Notes: generated by a model not told the origin, from the sequence alone. Counted from the first letter of the stretch, positions 1 through 9,758 are shown. The stretch is 64,000 nt of DNA from Yponomeuta sedellus (GCA_934045075.1 OW203750.1:7535910-7599909), one strand, 5' to 3'. Translations and numbers: made by a program.

Positions 1-199
1 CCACTTAGACGAATTGGAATTTACAATACCTAAGTAGCGTTAAGTATGTATGACTCTAAGTCATAGACAATTAATTATCGATAGATTTTTATCATGTGTG
101 CCCCCATCCGTAATTGAGTAGAATTCAAATTTTGACAGAAATTTCTAGAGAATGTACACTTACTTCGATGAAAATTTAACTTTACTAACCAGTAAATAA
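1..199. other. unassigned AT-rich sequence
   Basis: No reading frame, repeat copy or structure that I can recognise. Confidence 0.3.
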
Positions 200-525
200 A
201 GGTGGTTTCACTTTCTCATTTTCGGATTGGTTTCCTTGTTCATGTCATTACAAATTTAATTAAAAATACAATGAAATACGTCTTACAGATGAAATGTTAC
301 GGCATGATCGGTATATTTTGGTCCCCAACTTTTATTTTTGCTCTTTAACACAGCACAACAAGGCATTTTAATACAGTTTTCACCATTTTTTCTTTACTAG
401 AAGCGCACGGCAACTGAAGTCAACAAAACTGTCACCGACTACGCATAGGCAATACATTGCCTATGTGTGGCACGCGGGCACCGCCCACTTACGACTTCTA
501 CTCTTTTTTTATGTTCTGTGGTTAA
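200..525 (-). mobile_element. 5' end of an unidentified transposon (family F, copy 1)
   Basis: On the minus strand this segment matches 55185-55490 (+) over some 300 bases, including the stretch before a short ATG-led exon and the bases after a possible splice donor. The other copy reads Met-Pro-Lys-Gln-Phe-Ile and then a GTGAGT donor. Here the third codon is TAA (ATG at 305-303), so this copy is broken. The layout (leader, short first exon, donor) suggests the promoter end of a DNA transposon or retroelement. The family is not identified. Confidence 0.4.
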
Positions 526-592
526 TCTCTATAATATAAAAATGAATCGCTGAATGTGTTATAAATTCTCATAATAAATTCTCCTCTGCTTA
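526..592. repeat. RTE-like LINE 3'-end fragment
   Basis: A short piece carrying the 'atataaaaatgaatcgctga' end of the dispersed 3'-end repeat seen complete at 12530-12910, 18765-18940, 45967-46345, 48505-48690 and 51295-51610. Confidence 0.4.
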
Positions 593-639
593 AGTATATA
601 TAAACGCTTCCGGCACGATATATTAAGTTTGACTGAAAC

Positions 640-935
640 GCGGTTCAAAAATTTTGTAAAGTACACTTTGGGCCAAAAGGGCTACTATAGTACATTAAAG
701 ATTATTTAGATGACAATGATTCTGGAATTAAAGCATGTAAAATACATGAGTTTTGTTAAAATTATGTAAACTCTGTTAAGGACTTTGAAAAGACTAAGTT
801 TGGAGATTTTTGTCTATATATTCTCCAAAGTGATCTAGATTTTGAAATGAACACCTAATTTGACTTGTAACGTTAATTAAGCCGCAGTTTCTGCGCCACT
901 TTGAATAAAACCTTTTCATTAAATTTCAGTTCACT
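640..935 (+). mobile_element. Jockey-like LINE, 3' UTR copy
   Basis: Matches the 3' untranslated part of the decayed LINE at 13100-14260 (-), but on the plus strand. Shared landmarks are the 'aaaagactaagtttggag' block, the 'gatctagattttgaaatg' block and the terminal 'aataaaaccttttcatt' tail. No coding part remains, as expected of a 5'-truncated retroposed copy. Confidence 0.6.
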
Positions 936-1016
936 CGAGAACCTTTCGAGGCCCAGCCAAACGCCGAAGACCAAGTTGAGTAAAACCTCAGATCTGATGA
1001 TACAGATCTTCGACAA

Positions 1017-1330
1017 CCCTTTTGTATGTCCCCACTGCTGGGTCACGGTCTCTTTCTGTACAGCAGTAAGGTTAGGACAAAATCCACCACGCGGGCCAAG
1101 ACCGTAAGACAGTTGCGGTCCCCACTGTCAGAAGTTATGAAGCCACCCACAAGGCCTCTGACACGGCCTAACGACTGCCGTAATATGACAGTGGGCAGCA
1201 ACGGCTGAAAAAAAAATCCACTAGCGGTAGTCACGGGACGGTCACCAACCCAGCACCTGACCGCGCCTGTTGCTTAACTCAAGTGACTGATTCCAATCAC
1301 TCGGTTCGACTAGGCCACGAGCGCTTCACT
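1017..1330 (-). mobile_element. 5S-SINE copy, near full length
   Basis: A minus-strand copy of the 5S-SINE. Its 5' head (at the high-coordinate end) resembles 5S rRNA: 'gttaagca' and 'ggatgggtgaccg'-like blocks match the region holding the internal box A and box C of 5S genes. The body continues through the 'tggtggaggattgtaagaca' region (as read on plus) to a tail that reads 'gtgccccagcagtggggaca' in the better copies. Several small indels and an A-rich insertion at 1205-1216 mark it as old. Confidence 0.65.
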
Positions 1331-1772
1331 AGGTACAGCTCTTACCTACTAGCAACTGTGGTACTAAGCTACAGAGTTCTTTATAGGCACGCAACGTAGA
1401 ATTTGATTAATCCCTCTCGCCTGGATACAATATGCATGTGGCGCGTGCGTCAGTCGCGCGCGCAGCCAATGGCGGACGCGCAAATTTGAATTTTGAATTT
1501 GGAATACGACCGCGGCGCGACGCGCGGGTCTCTAAGCTATGGCATCGAATTGATTTAGAGATGAGAATTCGCGACCAGGGAGAAGCAATCATTGTAAAGT
1601 TATGAGTATGACCATGCCAATATTATTATTGTATATAGGCAGTATTTTTATCTCAGGAAGGCGGGTGATTTTGACGAATTTGAACCTTAATACTGTAGAA
1701 ACAAAGACTTGCCTACCCGCCTTCGTTAGATAAAATGACTGTACCTATATTTTACAAGAGTCTACTCAATAA
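1331..1772. other. gene-free stretch
   Basis: Contains a GC-richer patch at 1435-1530 and a weak inverted pair (an AAGGCGGGT-type motif near 1658 against ACCCGCCTT near 1716). No gene or clear repeat copy recognised. Confidence 0.3.
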
Positions 1773-2011
1773 ACATACATACATACATACATACATACAT
1801 ACATACATACATACATACATACATACATACATACATACATACATACATACATACATACATACATACATACATACATACATACATACATACATACATACAT
1901 ACATACATACATACATACATACATACATACATACATACATACATACATACATACATACATACATACATACATACATACATACATACATACATACATACAT
2001 ACATACATACA

Positions 2012-2041
<30 letters not shown>
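1773..2041. repeat. (ACAT)n microsatellite, about 270 bp
   Basis: An almost uninterrupted ACAT tetranucleotide run of roughly 67 units. It directly follows, in the minus-strand sense, a LINE 3' end (2042-2160). Other copies of that LINE end in only a few TATG units (4735-4755, 38700-38720). The tract is therefore most simply an expansion of the retrotransposon's own tail. Open frames across it on both strands are repeat artefacts. Confidence 0.95.
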
Positions 2042-2042
<1 letters not shown>

Positions 2043-2165
2043 TCTTTCGCCTGCATCCCAGAGGGGTAGGCAGAGACCAGGGACTGCCACCTGCCACGAT
2101 CCTGACAGATCACCTTCGCTTCATCAACGTTCATAAGTTCCGGGTGCTTTTTATCTTCCCCTTTG
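2042..2165 (-). mobile_element. LINE 3'-end fragment (LINE-T family)
   Basis: The minus strand reads a C-terminal peptide ending in ...VDEAKVICQDRGRWQSLVSAYP, the same as the LINE C-termini at 38395-38700 (+) and 46539-46745 (+). It then runs into the (TATG)n tail. Only the last ~40 codons remain. Confidence 0.6.
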
Positions 2166-2169
2166 CTGT

Positions 2170-2390
2170 CTATGACTAACGCTAGTGGCATTTTTGCGAG
2201 CGGTTTCGTGCTTCGCAGGGCACGTCAAGCAGTTGGCACCGGCTGCCGTCGATAGATGGCAGTCGTTAAGCCAAGTGAAACCTGAGGGCGGCTTGAAAAC
2301 TTCTGACAGTAAGGCTAGTCTTGCAAGCCTCCACCAATCCGGACTTGGCCCCCGTGGAGGAGTATGGGCTAACCTTCCTGCAATCAAATG
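2170..2390 (+). mobile_element. 5S-SINE copy, head missing
   Basis: Body of the 5S-SINE from the 'ctagtggcatttttgcgagc' block to the 'cctaaccttcctgc'-like block. The 5S-like head and the end of the tail are absent. It abuts a LINE fragment on each side. Confidence 0.55.
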
Positions 2391-2800
2391 AAAAGGTTTT
2401 ATTCAAAGTAAGTAGCGCAGAAACTGCGGCTTAATAAACGTTACAATTCAAACTAGGCGTTCATTTTAAACTCTGGATCATTTTCGAGAAGAAACGGACA
2501 AAAAAACTCCAAAGTTAGTCTTTTCAAAGTCCTCGACTAACATAGTTTACATAATTATTATAAAACATAGAACTACTGGATTCTACTGGCTTTAATTCCA
2601 GACCTCATTGTCATCCAAATAATCCTTTACGTTATATTAGGTATCCCTTTTATCACAAAGTGTGCTTAACACATATTTTGAACCGCGTTTCCGGCAAGCT
2701 TAATACATCTTCAAGGATTTTATTATAGAAGCGTATACAATGCCCCATGAAGGATGTATTAACCTTGCAGGAGGATACCCGGGCCCTAGCACTGGGGACA
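2385..2800 (-). mobile_element. Jockey-like LINE 3' end with remnant C-terminus
   Basis: Minus-strand copy of the same LINE as 13100-14260. It keeps the 3' UTR and the last part of the coding region (the stretch encoding the ...FVGHCIRFYNKI... end), with frame-breaking changes. Confidence 0.6.
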
Positions 2801-3040
2801 TTAAGGGGTGAAATCGAGTTGAATTACGAAGTTCGCCATGTCAGCCAGCAGGAAAAACAATGTAAATATCCGACATGAGAACGGTCCTTGTAACCACTTG
2901 GGTGAATGTCAGAAAGGAGACCATTCACGCTTCATACTAAGTTATTATTATTATTATTATAAAATTCTTTATTGTACCTGTAAATATTGTACAATTGGCG
3001 GGCTTAATACTAAATAGTAATTTATTCTAGTTTTAGTCTA
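2801..3040. other. short CR1-like tail and unassigned sequence
   Basis: At 2940-3005 there is a (TTA)n-led segment with the 'tttattgtacctgtaaatat' and 'acaattggcgg' landmarks of CR1-like LINE tails on the minus strand. The rest is not recognised. Confidence 0.35.
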
Positions 3041-3041
3041 G

Positions 3042-3477
3042 TTGGGCCCAAACGTGAAAGTGCCGGCCAGCGAAAAAAAAACTATTCTAAACGATGGGCC
3101 ACATTGATTTGTTGATTTCATACTAAGAAACCTTTATCCTAAAATGAATACCTTAAGTACTAGTAGACGTTAAAGGCCAGATTTTTCTATTAATTTTTTA
3201 AAAATGCAGAACAGACGCTATATGATTTTCTTTTTTTTTTATCTTGTAAATGTGTTGAGGAAGACTCCTTACACAAACCCTAATAGGTACGTATATTTTA
3301 TAAACACGTTACAATAAATTTTTGGTACAATGTATGGGAATATAAGATTTTCAATGTCTGACAGTAGCTAAACTATAGGCTTCAAATGGTGCCATAGTAT
3401 CAAATGTCTGGACAATGTGCGTAACAGTTTGGAAATGGTTTTTTTTCGTTGGCCGGCACTTTGAGTTTTGGGCCCAA
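3042..3477. mobile_element. MITE, 436 bp, ~40-bp terminal inverted repeats
   Basis: The left end begins TTGGGCCCAAA and continues through AAAGTGCCGGCCA into an A run. The right end is its near-perfect reverse complement (a T run, TGGCCGGCACTTT, TTTGGGCCCAA). Two or three mismatches separate the arms over about 40 bases. There is no transposase frame, so this is a non-autonomous DNA element. No target duplication was settled. Confidence 0.65.
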
Positions 3478-3837
3478 TTTGAATCGTCTCCTTTGTATTT
3501 TTCCTCTCCCCATGGATTTTCCGAGTTCAGTGGTGCCACCTACATGTTACATAGTGCCTACTTGCTTAATTTGCGCTAGTTATAAGTCATGTGTGTATGC
3601 AGTCTACTTTAGACCTAGTCTGTAACAAGTATTTTTTTATTTATAATATTGGCTCGTTGCATGTCTAGCCACCAACGTGTCAATTGCTAGCAAATACTCG
3701 GGATGTGCTGAAAATCAGCGCTGCGTTGATGTTTGCACACGCAGCATTAAGCTGAGCATAAATATCCTTATTATTGCATAGCGTATCTATTCACTAAATT
3801 AACTAGGTAAGTAATTAACTTAGTCTATTTTAAGTTA
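3478..3837. other. unassigned AT-rich sequence
   Basis: No gene or repeat recognised. Confidence 0.25.
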
Positions 3838-4036
3838 AAACTGTTTTCAGTCGGATTTCACTCGTTTATTATATTTTTACAATTTTCCGACGTTTCGGCA
3901 CTTTTACAGGTACCGTGGTCTCAGATGACATCGGTGTCATCCGATTATTTGTAAAAATATAATAAACGAGTGAAATCCGTATAAAAACAGTTTTAATTAT
4001 GTCTAGTACTCGTGTTAACCTTAGAAAATACTATTT
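3838..4036. mobile_element. Penelope-like element, inverted pair of terminal segments
   Basis: Two copies of the PLE terminal segment lie head to head. The left arm runs from 'aaaactgttttcagtcgga' to 'gacgtttcggcac'. The right arm is the mirror ending in 'ccgtataaaaacagtttt'. The extra outer piece 'ctcgtgttaaccttagaaaa' at 4010-4030 is the family end also seen at 9520, 27320, 36600 and 61845. No coding part is present. Confidence 0.6.
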
Positions 4037-4308
4037 TAAGTTGTTTTTTTCTTTTTTGCGATAATTAAACCATTTGTCAATTCAATTTCAATATAAGCCA
4101 GACTGTCACAAACAGTTTTCGGTCGCGAAATTCTGCATGCATGTATTCTCGCGTCTTCCGCATGGAGATTCGTCGCATCGCGTCATCCGCATTTTCAGCG
4201 AAGGCCACCGCAAGATTGCTTAAAATGCGGCATAATATTTACGCGAACTTTTTACCGAACTGCGTTGTTATTTGGGTATTTTGTTGCATACCAATACGTT
4301 GTTATTGT

Positions 4309-4640
4309 CCTCAGCACGGGTTGGTGCAACAAAAATAATATTTAATAATCATGTGGGTACAGCGATATCATTCCGATGTAAAACCTAGCTGCAACGTAGG
4401 TACTCGGGGCTGCAAGTGATGCAAATTACTTCAGCCGGATGTCGCTGCCTGTACGTAATACAGAGAATATTGTAAAGAGGTTCGAAATTTCACTGATGCC
4501 GGTTAGTCGCCCATTGGCTCCATAGATAAGTATATTTTAATTGGCTCAGTTGGGAGAGCGCTGGCACGGTAAGCCAGAGGTCGCGTGTTCGAATTCCGGC
4601 ATAGGCGGAATTTTTAGCCTCTAAATAGGTTTGTACGAGT
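4309..4640 (+). mobile_element. SINE-A copy (tRNA-derived), full length
   Basis: Plus-strand copy of the commonest SINE here. A tRNA-like part at 4545-4610 has an A-box-like 'ggctcagttgggagagcgct' and a B-box-like 'gttcgaattcc'. It lies inside a longer unit that starts near 'cagcacgggttggtgca' and ends 'tagcctctaaatagg'. A short insertion near 4521-4540 splits the tRNA-like 5' end. Confidence 0.65.
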
Positions 4641-4664
4641 TGACGAAACCAATATATATTGTGA

Positions 4665-4757
4665 ATGTGATCTGTCAGGATCGTGGCAAGTGGCAGTCCC
4701 TGGTCTCTGCCTACCCCTCTGGGATACAGGCGTGAGGTTATGTATGTATAAACAGGT
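4665..4757 (+). mobile_element. LINE-T 3' end with short (TATG)n tail
   Basis: Encodes the terminal peptide ...ICQDRGKWQSLVSAYPSGIQA, then a stop, GTTATG and a few TATG units. It is inserted directly beside SINE-A. Confidence 0.6.
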
Positions 4758-4793
4758 TTTTACAAATACAAAATGTTTATTTTAAGCACAATC

Positions 4794-5158
4794 GTTATCA
4801 ACCCTTGTATGTCCCCACTGCTGGGGCACGGGTCTCTTCCTGCATCGCAGGAAGGTTAGGCCATACTTCACCACGGGGGCCAAGTCCGGGTTGGTGGAGG
4901 ATTGTAAGACAGTGGCGGGCCTTACTGTCAGAAGTTATCAAGCCGCCCATAAGGCCTCTGACATGGCTTAACGACTGCCATTATATGACAGCCGGCACCA
5001 ACGGCTTAACGTGCCTTGCGAAGCACGGAAGCGCTCGGAAAAATGCCACTAGCGATAGTCACGGGACGCTCACCCATCCCGTACCTGACCGCGCCTGTTG
5101 TTGCTTAACCAAGTGATTGATTCCAATCACTCGGTTCGCCTAGGCCACGAGCGCTTAT
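4794..5158 (-). mobile_element. 5S-SINE, full-length reference copy
   Basis: One of the most complete copies. Read on the minus strand it starts with a 5S-rRNA-like head (about 90 bases: 'gcgctcgtggccta', 'gttaagcaacaacaggcg', 'ggtcaggta', 'gatgggtgagcg'). It then has a ~190-base body with a 'ggcttgataacttctgacag' block and a hairpin-prone 3' end with 'cttcctgcgatgcaggaag' and 'ccccagcagtgggga'. It ends at 'gggttgat'. The 5S-like part covers the internal pol III control region, the sign of a SINE3-type element. Confidence 0.75.
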
Positions 5159-5312
5159 AGCTTAAGATAAGATACCATAAAATTTTATTCTAACAAACAT
5201 AATGTACGTAAAGTACTAAACATTACTTATACATTTGACATTTCAACACTTACGTTACTGTTCTTTGGAACTTCTCTAGGAACTAGACAGTAGGTATTGC
5301 TTATATTTATAC

Positions 5313-5576
5313 ATATCGCACCCTCAGAACGAAAGAGGCCTAAGTCAAAAAATAGTGAAATTGAGTTACAATCATAGAGTCATAAATAGGTATGCCGTGG
5401 ACGGAAGATTAGCTATGCTCTTTTTTTACAATAAGTGCCTTTGTTTTACTATTCATCGGATAGAGCATACCTTTTTATGTCTCTCTATGATTGTTAGGTG
5501 CTCAATTTTTTGAGAATTTTTTGAGTATTTAAACTATTTTTTGACTTAGGCCTCTTTCGTTCTGAGGGTGCGATAT
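5313..5576. mobile_element. MITE, 264 bp, long terminal inverted repeats
   Basis: The left end (ATATCGCACCCTCAGAACG, then AAAGAGGCCTAAGTCAAAAAA) is mirrored at 5525-5576. Looser pairing continues inward (CAATCATAGAG on the left against CTCTATGATTG on the right), so the element can fold along most of its length. It has no coding capacity. Confidence 0.7.
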
Positions 5577-5701
5577 ATGATATTTTTTAATAAATTCTGT
5601 CTGTACTATTTATTGTAATTTGTCGTTAAGGAAGTCTTCGATTTTATAGTACTTAGTATTTTTCTATCAGCAGCAACTTTAATTTGTTTTTAAATCTATT
5701 T

Positions 5702-5850
5702 GTTCGTTTAAAAACCTATTTAGAGGCTAAAAATTTCACCCATGCCGGGATTCGAACCCGCAACCTCTGGCTATCCGTACCAGTAAAATTTGTTCCTTAG
5801 CACGGGTTAGTGCATTAAAAATAAAAATTGTGTAACTATTTGTTCGTTTT
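5702..5850 (-). mobile_element. SINE-A copy, internally deleted
   Basis: Minus-strand SINE-A in which the tRNA-like segment stops after 'ctatccgtaccag' and jumps straight to the 'ccttagcacgggttagtgca' terminal block. Confidence 0.6.
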
Positions 5851-5929
5851 TTAAATTATGAGGTAATTTATTTATTGCATGCAATTCTTCATTGTGCCTT
5901 TGTTTTGTTAAAATATCATATGACGGCAA

Positions 5930-6560
5930 ATTTTAGGCTCCATCTCGGTGCCACAATCGCCTCTACGGTGTCATTATGTAGGCGTTTACGATTCTCTGTT
6001 TTCAAATTCAAATAAACAACCGGGACTATCCCAATAAACGATAAAGTTGGATGTATATACATAAATATTGCCATTGAATAAACTTTAATCTTTTTAAAAA
6101 CTTATTTAGAGGCTAAAAATTCCACCCATGCCGGGATTCTAACCCGCGACCTCTACCTATCCGTGCCAGCGCTCTTTCCAACTGAGCTAATGGGCGACTC
6201 ACCGGCATCAGTGAAATTTCGAACCTCTTTACAATATTCTCTGTATTACAGTACAGGCAGCGACATCTGGCTTAAGTAATTTGCATTACTTGCAGACCCG
6301 AGTAGCTGCTACTTTGCAGTTAGGTTTTTACATCGGAATGAAATTCTTCCTGACTTAAAGTAAAAATAAAATTAATTTAGTAACAATACTTACCTATGTA
6401 CTTCTTATAGTAATGAAGGTATTACATCTAAGTTCAGTTCTAAAGTAGGTAAGTCTAAATTCCCTACATTTTACCCACATAAAAGTTCTCCACACAAATT
6501 ACCCAATCACTCTGAGAATCCGAACAATTTGGGGAATTCTCCACAGATTGGCAACCCTGT
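5930..6560 (-). mobile_element. Family E repeat, split by a SINE-A insertion
   Basis: The two halves (5930-6085 and 6350-6560) match a continuous plus-strand copy at 37095-37505, including the 'atccaactttatcg' block, the 'tcaggaaga' block and the 'ctcagagtgat' / 'ggggaattc' block. The break in this copy is exactly where SINE-A sits. The class of family E is unknown. Confidence 0.55.
6086..6350 (-). mobile_element. SINE-A copy nested in family E
   Basis: Minus-strand copy with a near-canonical tRNA-like region at 6128-6195 (A-box and B-box blocks recognisable, with 'gggattctaaccc' replacing the usual B-box core). It ends at 'catcggaatga', so its 5' end is truncated by ~60 bases compared with 33071-33361. 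Confidence 0.65.
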
Positions 6561-6865
6561 TCATAAGTCGTCTAAACAATTCAATGGAAAATAATGGAAG
6601 CTATTTGTAGGAATCTGTGATCCGCGGAAAAGTTCTAGGACTTTTCCATGACGAGCACTTTAGGAATAACTTTAGTGCCTACAGTCGACTGCCGCAATTT
6701 GCATGCGAACCACACCCGCTACTTTATTTACGTTATTTTATGCGTTACTCTAACATAAGGTTAAAATGTCGCAAACGTTACTATAATGTTAACTTCGACA
6801 CCTCCTTGGTCAGCAGCATAAGAAAGTGAGTTTTTATTTTTCACTATATATCAAGGTAATAGTGT
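6561..6865. other. gene-free stretch
   Basis: The open frame at 6617-6829 has no recognisable domain or start context. Nothing else seen. Confidence 0.25.
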
Positions 6866-7030
6866 ATGCCTCCACTACCTACTGGGGCACGGGTCACTTC
6901 CTGCATCGCAGGAAGGTTAGGCCATACCCCACCACGGGGCCTAAGTCCGGGTTGGTGGAGGATTGTAAGACAGTGGCGGGCCTTACTGTCAGAATTTATA
7001 AAGCCGACCATAAGACCTCTGACAACCTTT
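6866..7030 (-). mobile_element. 5S-SINE copy, 3' half only
   Basis: Minus-strand copy from the tail ('actggggcacgggtcacttc') to the 'ccgaccataagacctctgac' block. The 5S-like head is missing. Confidence 0.6.
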
Positions 7031-7100
7031 GGATGGACTGGACTAATACATGAGAGAAGAAATAATTGCATAAATTGTAAAAAGATGAATAAATTTAAAA

Positions 7101-7597
7101 AAATAAAACCGACTTCAAATGCGTGAACACAAAAAAAACTAAAAATTAAAAAATAATTCCTAATATCTATTACCTAATACTATAATTTTCCTAAACTATG
7201 TCAAAGTAATTAAAGTTAAACCAGCTAAATATCTTACAATAGTTATACTTATATACCTATTGCTTTTTGGAGTCGGTGCCAGTCGTATTAAGTTTAGCCG
7301 CGAGCAAGAGACGTGCGGCGCGGTGGCGGGGGACGCAAGGCGCGAGGCGGGGCCGCGCGGTGCTGCGGGGGACGCGGGCGCGCGCGGCTCTTGCTCGCGG
7401 CTAAACTTAATACGACTGGCACCGACTCCAAAAAGCAATAGGTATATAAGTATAACTATTGTAAGATATTTAGCTGGTTTAACTTTAATTACTTTGACAT
7501 AGTTTAGGAAAATTATAGTATTAGGTAATAGATATTAGGAATTATTTTTTAATTTTTAGTTTTTTTTGTGTTCACGCATTTGAAGTCGGTTTTATTT
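7101..7597. repeat. perfect inverted repeat, ~210-bp arms, 77-bp GC-rich spacer
   Basis: Positions 7101-7310 are the exact reverse complement of 7388-7597 wherever I compared them, across long AT-rich tracts with no mismatch. The spacer 7311-7387 is almost all G and C. The outer ends carry 'cgacttcaaatgcgtgaaca', a dispersed insect repeat block, and a third copy of that end follows at 7621-7655. The two near-mirror 80-residue frames inside are products of the symmetry. Transcribed, the locus would make a long hairpin RNA. A foldback transposon is the simplest class. Confidence 0.85.
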
Positions 7598-7860
7598 TTT
7601 TTTAAAAGTTAATTATTTAGTTTTTTTGTGTTCACGCATTTGAAGTCGGTTTTTTTTTAAAGTTAATTATTTTATTATTAAATTTAAATGGGACCACCCT
7701 TGAGGTATTACCTATACGCCGAAAAAAGATTTGTTCAAATCGGTTCATAATTGGCGGAGTTATCGCGTAACAAACATAGAAAAGCATACGGGTCGAATTG
7801 AGAACCTCCTCCTTTTTTTGAAGTCGGTTGATAAAATAGGAGATTGATAGCGAAATGTCA
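7598..7860. repeat. dispersed repeat adjoining the palindrome
   Basis: Carries a second 'gtgttcacgcatttgaagtc' block at 7627 and a 'gaacctcctcctttttttga' block at 7802-7821. This looks like one degraded element into which, or from which, the inverted repeat arose. No reading frame. Confidence 0.45.
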
Positions 7861-7934
7861 GTTATGGTAAATTGTATAGGTTGTTAAACAGTACTAGGTA
7901 CTTCAATGTATTTACCATGCTTTTAGCAAATAAA

Positions 7935-8075
7935 TAGTGGATTGTTAACCGAAGGTCGAAAGAATCCATTACCGAGGTATTTAGACGCCCGCCCGAGCGT
8001 AGTCCGGCCATATTGCGAGTAGGAATTGATTCTTTTACCCGTGTTAAACACTCTACTTTTCATTTCGAATATGAA
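7935..8075. repeat. Family I repeat (uninterrupted copy)
   Basis: Matches 32993-33070 plus 33362-33400, where the same sequence is interrupted by SINE-A. The junction 'tttacccgt / gttaa' is intact here, so this copy shows the pre-insertion state. Confidence 0.5.
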
Positions 8076-8188
8076 AACTCATTTTTAATATTCAAATCTT
8101 AGCGTAAAAGAGATTATTACCTATTTTTTTGAATTCCGTCACAGATACGTAATATACTTTGTGAAAAAAGTGTAGAATTTAAAGAGTA

Positions 8189-9130
8189 CAGTGCGTTCAC
8201 ATTAACTTGACGCGTGAGAGGATTGGTAGCACTGATATATTTAGTGTTACCATGTTAAATAAGAAATCATTCCCATTCCCATTACTTCCGATTAGTGTCC
8301 AAAAGCTTCTATTATATTCTATAATCAGCCCACATCAACTCCCTGCTGGGCATAGGCCTCCAAAAGCTAATTCACATGTAATGTCCTTGTTACTTGACAT
8401 GAAGTAAAAAGGGGGCAAAACTTATGGTTTAGTCTATACTATGTATGTTTATGAGTATATCAGAATAATGAGGAAAACTATCAAGGGGAAGAAAAAAAAG
8501 AAAGAATCGGATTAGTATTTATTGGCAAAATGTTCGCTTGTTAACCGCAAATGGATTTTAAAACTGGCTGCATTTTCCATTTTTACTTCTCGAATAAAAT
8601 TATTCGAAGCACCTAGTTCGTCACGCCTTAAAATCCATTTACGCGTCCAAATTTTTCTTCTTTTTTTTATCCTGCTGCTGTTGCAGCTCAACGATAAGAC
8701 AACAAAGCGCGTTCAAAAATGAATAAAATTCCATATCCACTAAAATGTGTGTAAACTACCATCCGAGTGGCTTACCCTTTTAGTTGACTAAGAAGATGCG
8801 CTCGGTCCGATTCTACTAAGACCGTGAAAACGTGGCTTTAGTAATTTCATGTAACTGGGCACCCTAAAAACGTACCTGTCATGGCGGGAAATTGAGTCCG
8901 AACTTGCTCCAAAGGAACGATCAGCTTTTTTTCAGCCTTTTCCCTCTCACAAAATGCGTAAACCTGAAGGATTGTCTGTCTTTTGGCATTTTTGACCACT
9001 TTGGGCATCTTTAAAACTCACACAAACGAATAATCCTATAGTTAGTAACCGATCGTACCAAAAGCAAGATGGCGACTGAGCAATCAGTGCTACCAATTCT
9101 CTCACGCGTCAAGTTAATGTGAACGCACAA
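8189..9130 (-). mobile_element. non-autonomous Tc1/mariner-type transposon, 942 bp
   Basis: The termini are inverted repeats of nearly 50 bases. The left end starts CAGTGCGTTCACATTAACTT; the right end mirrors it with one or two mismatches. A TA lies immediately outside each end. The minus strand carries a first transposase exon near the right end (8876-9008), but the rest of a transposase is not found, so it is an internally deleted derivative. An internal inverted pair (8549-8564 against 8628-8643) may be a nested remnant. Confidence 0.75.
8876..9008 (-). pseudogene. transposase N-terminal exon remnant
   Basis: ATG at 9008-9006 opens 44 codons beginning MPKVVKNAKRQTILQ and ending ...QFPAMTG. 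A CAG|GTACG splice donor follows at 8875. The basic start and the 'YAFCEREKAEKK' stretch resemble the N-terminus of DDE transposases common in insects. No downstream DDE domain is present within the inverted repeats. The peptide family call is from memory of similar insect sequences. Confidence 0.5.
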
Positions 9131-9290
9131 TAAGGTTTCGCTCAGACTTTTTGTCTGTGTTACATAATTTCTTGCACTTAAAAACATTATAAAAATAAAA
9201 AATAGAGTCATTACATTAAAAGGATGTATTCTGCTTAATCAAAGGCAGTAAATGGTCTTAATTTTCGATAATACCAATAATAAAGTTTAG

Positions 9291-9514
9291 TTCAAAAATA
9301 AAGTTTCTCTTCCGGTTTCTTAAATTTTTTGACAAACTGTACTTAGCAGATTAGTTTCCCGCCAATTTATGTCGACTATTCCAATTTTAAATATGGAACT
9401 CACCGCGTAATTGTTGCGGCGTGGTTGCGGCTTACTCCGCTCAAAGAAGTTTGCGCTAAGTTCACACTGGCTGTTTAGAAACTCACATGGCCGCAGCTTT
9501 TCACAGCTGAACTG
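9291..9514. other. gene-free stretch
   Basis: No gene or repeat copy recognised. Confidence 0.25.
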
Positions 9515-9758
9515 TCAGCTATAGTATTTTCTAAGGTTAACATGAGCAGTAGACAGAATTAAAACTGTTTTCATACGGATTTATCCTCGTTTATTACATT
9601 TTTGCGACGTTTCAGCACTTTTTCAGGTGCCGTGGTCCCGGATGACTGAGGTGACGGGCGTCTTTTAGAAAGCATCAACGGTTAGTTTAGGTACTACCCT
9701 CGGCAAAAATTACAAAAGTTAATTATGAAGTTACGTTCCAAAATAGGGAAACCAATTA

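Larger units (their letters stand above)
8146..9290. mobile_element. host repeat interrupted by a Tc1/mariner-type element
   Basis: Flanks 8146-8188 and 9131-9290 together match 45715-45890 in reverse orientation. In that copy the two flanks are joined directly (at 45855-45870) with a single TA where this copy has the 942-bp insert bounded by TA on both sides. Confidence 0.6.

Noticed and set aside
1735..2191. Frames of 111-141 residues on both strands across the ACAT tract
   Set aside because: A tetranucleotide run is open in all phases. The peptides are pure repeats (HTYI, YVCM) with no start context.
7196..7502. Two 80-residue frames in the palindrome
   Set aside because: They are mirror products of the perfect inverted repeat.
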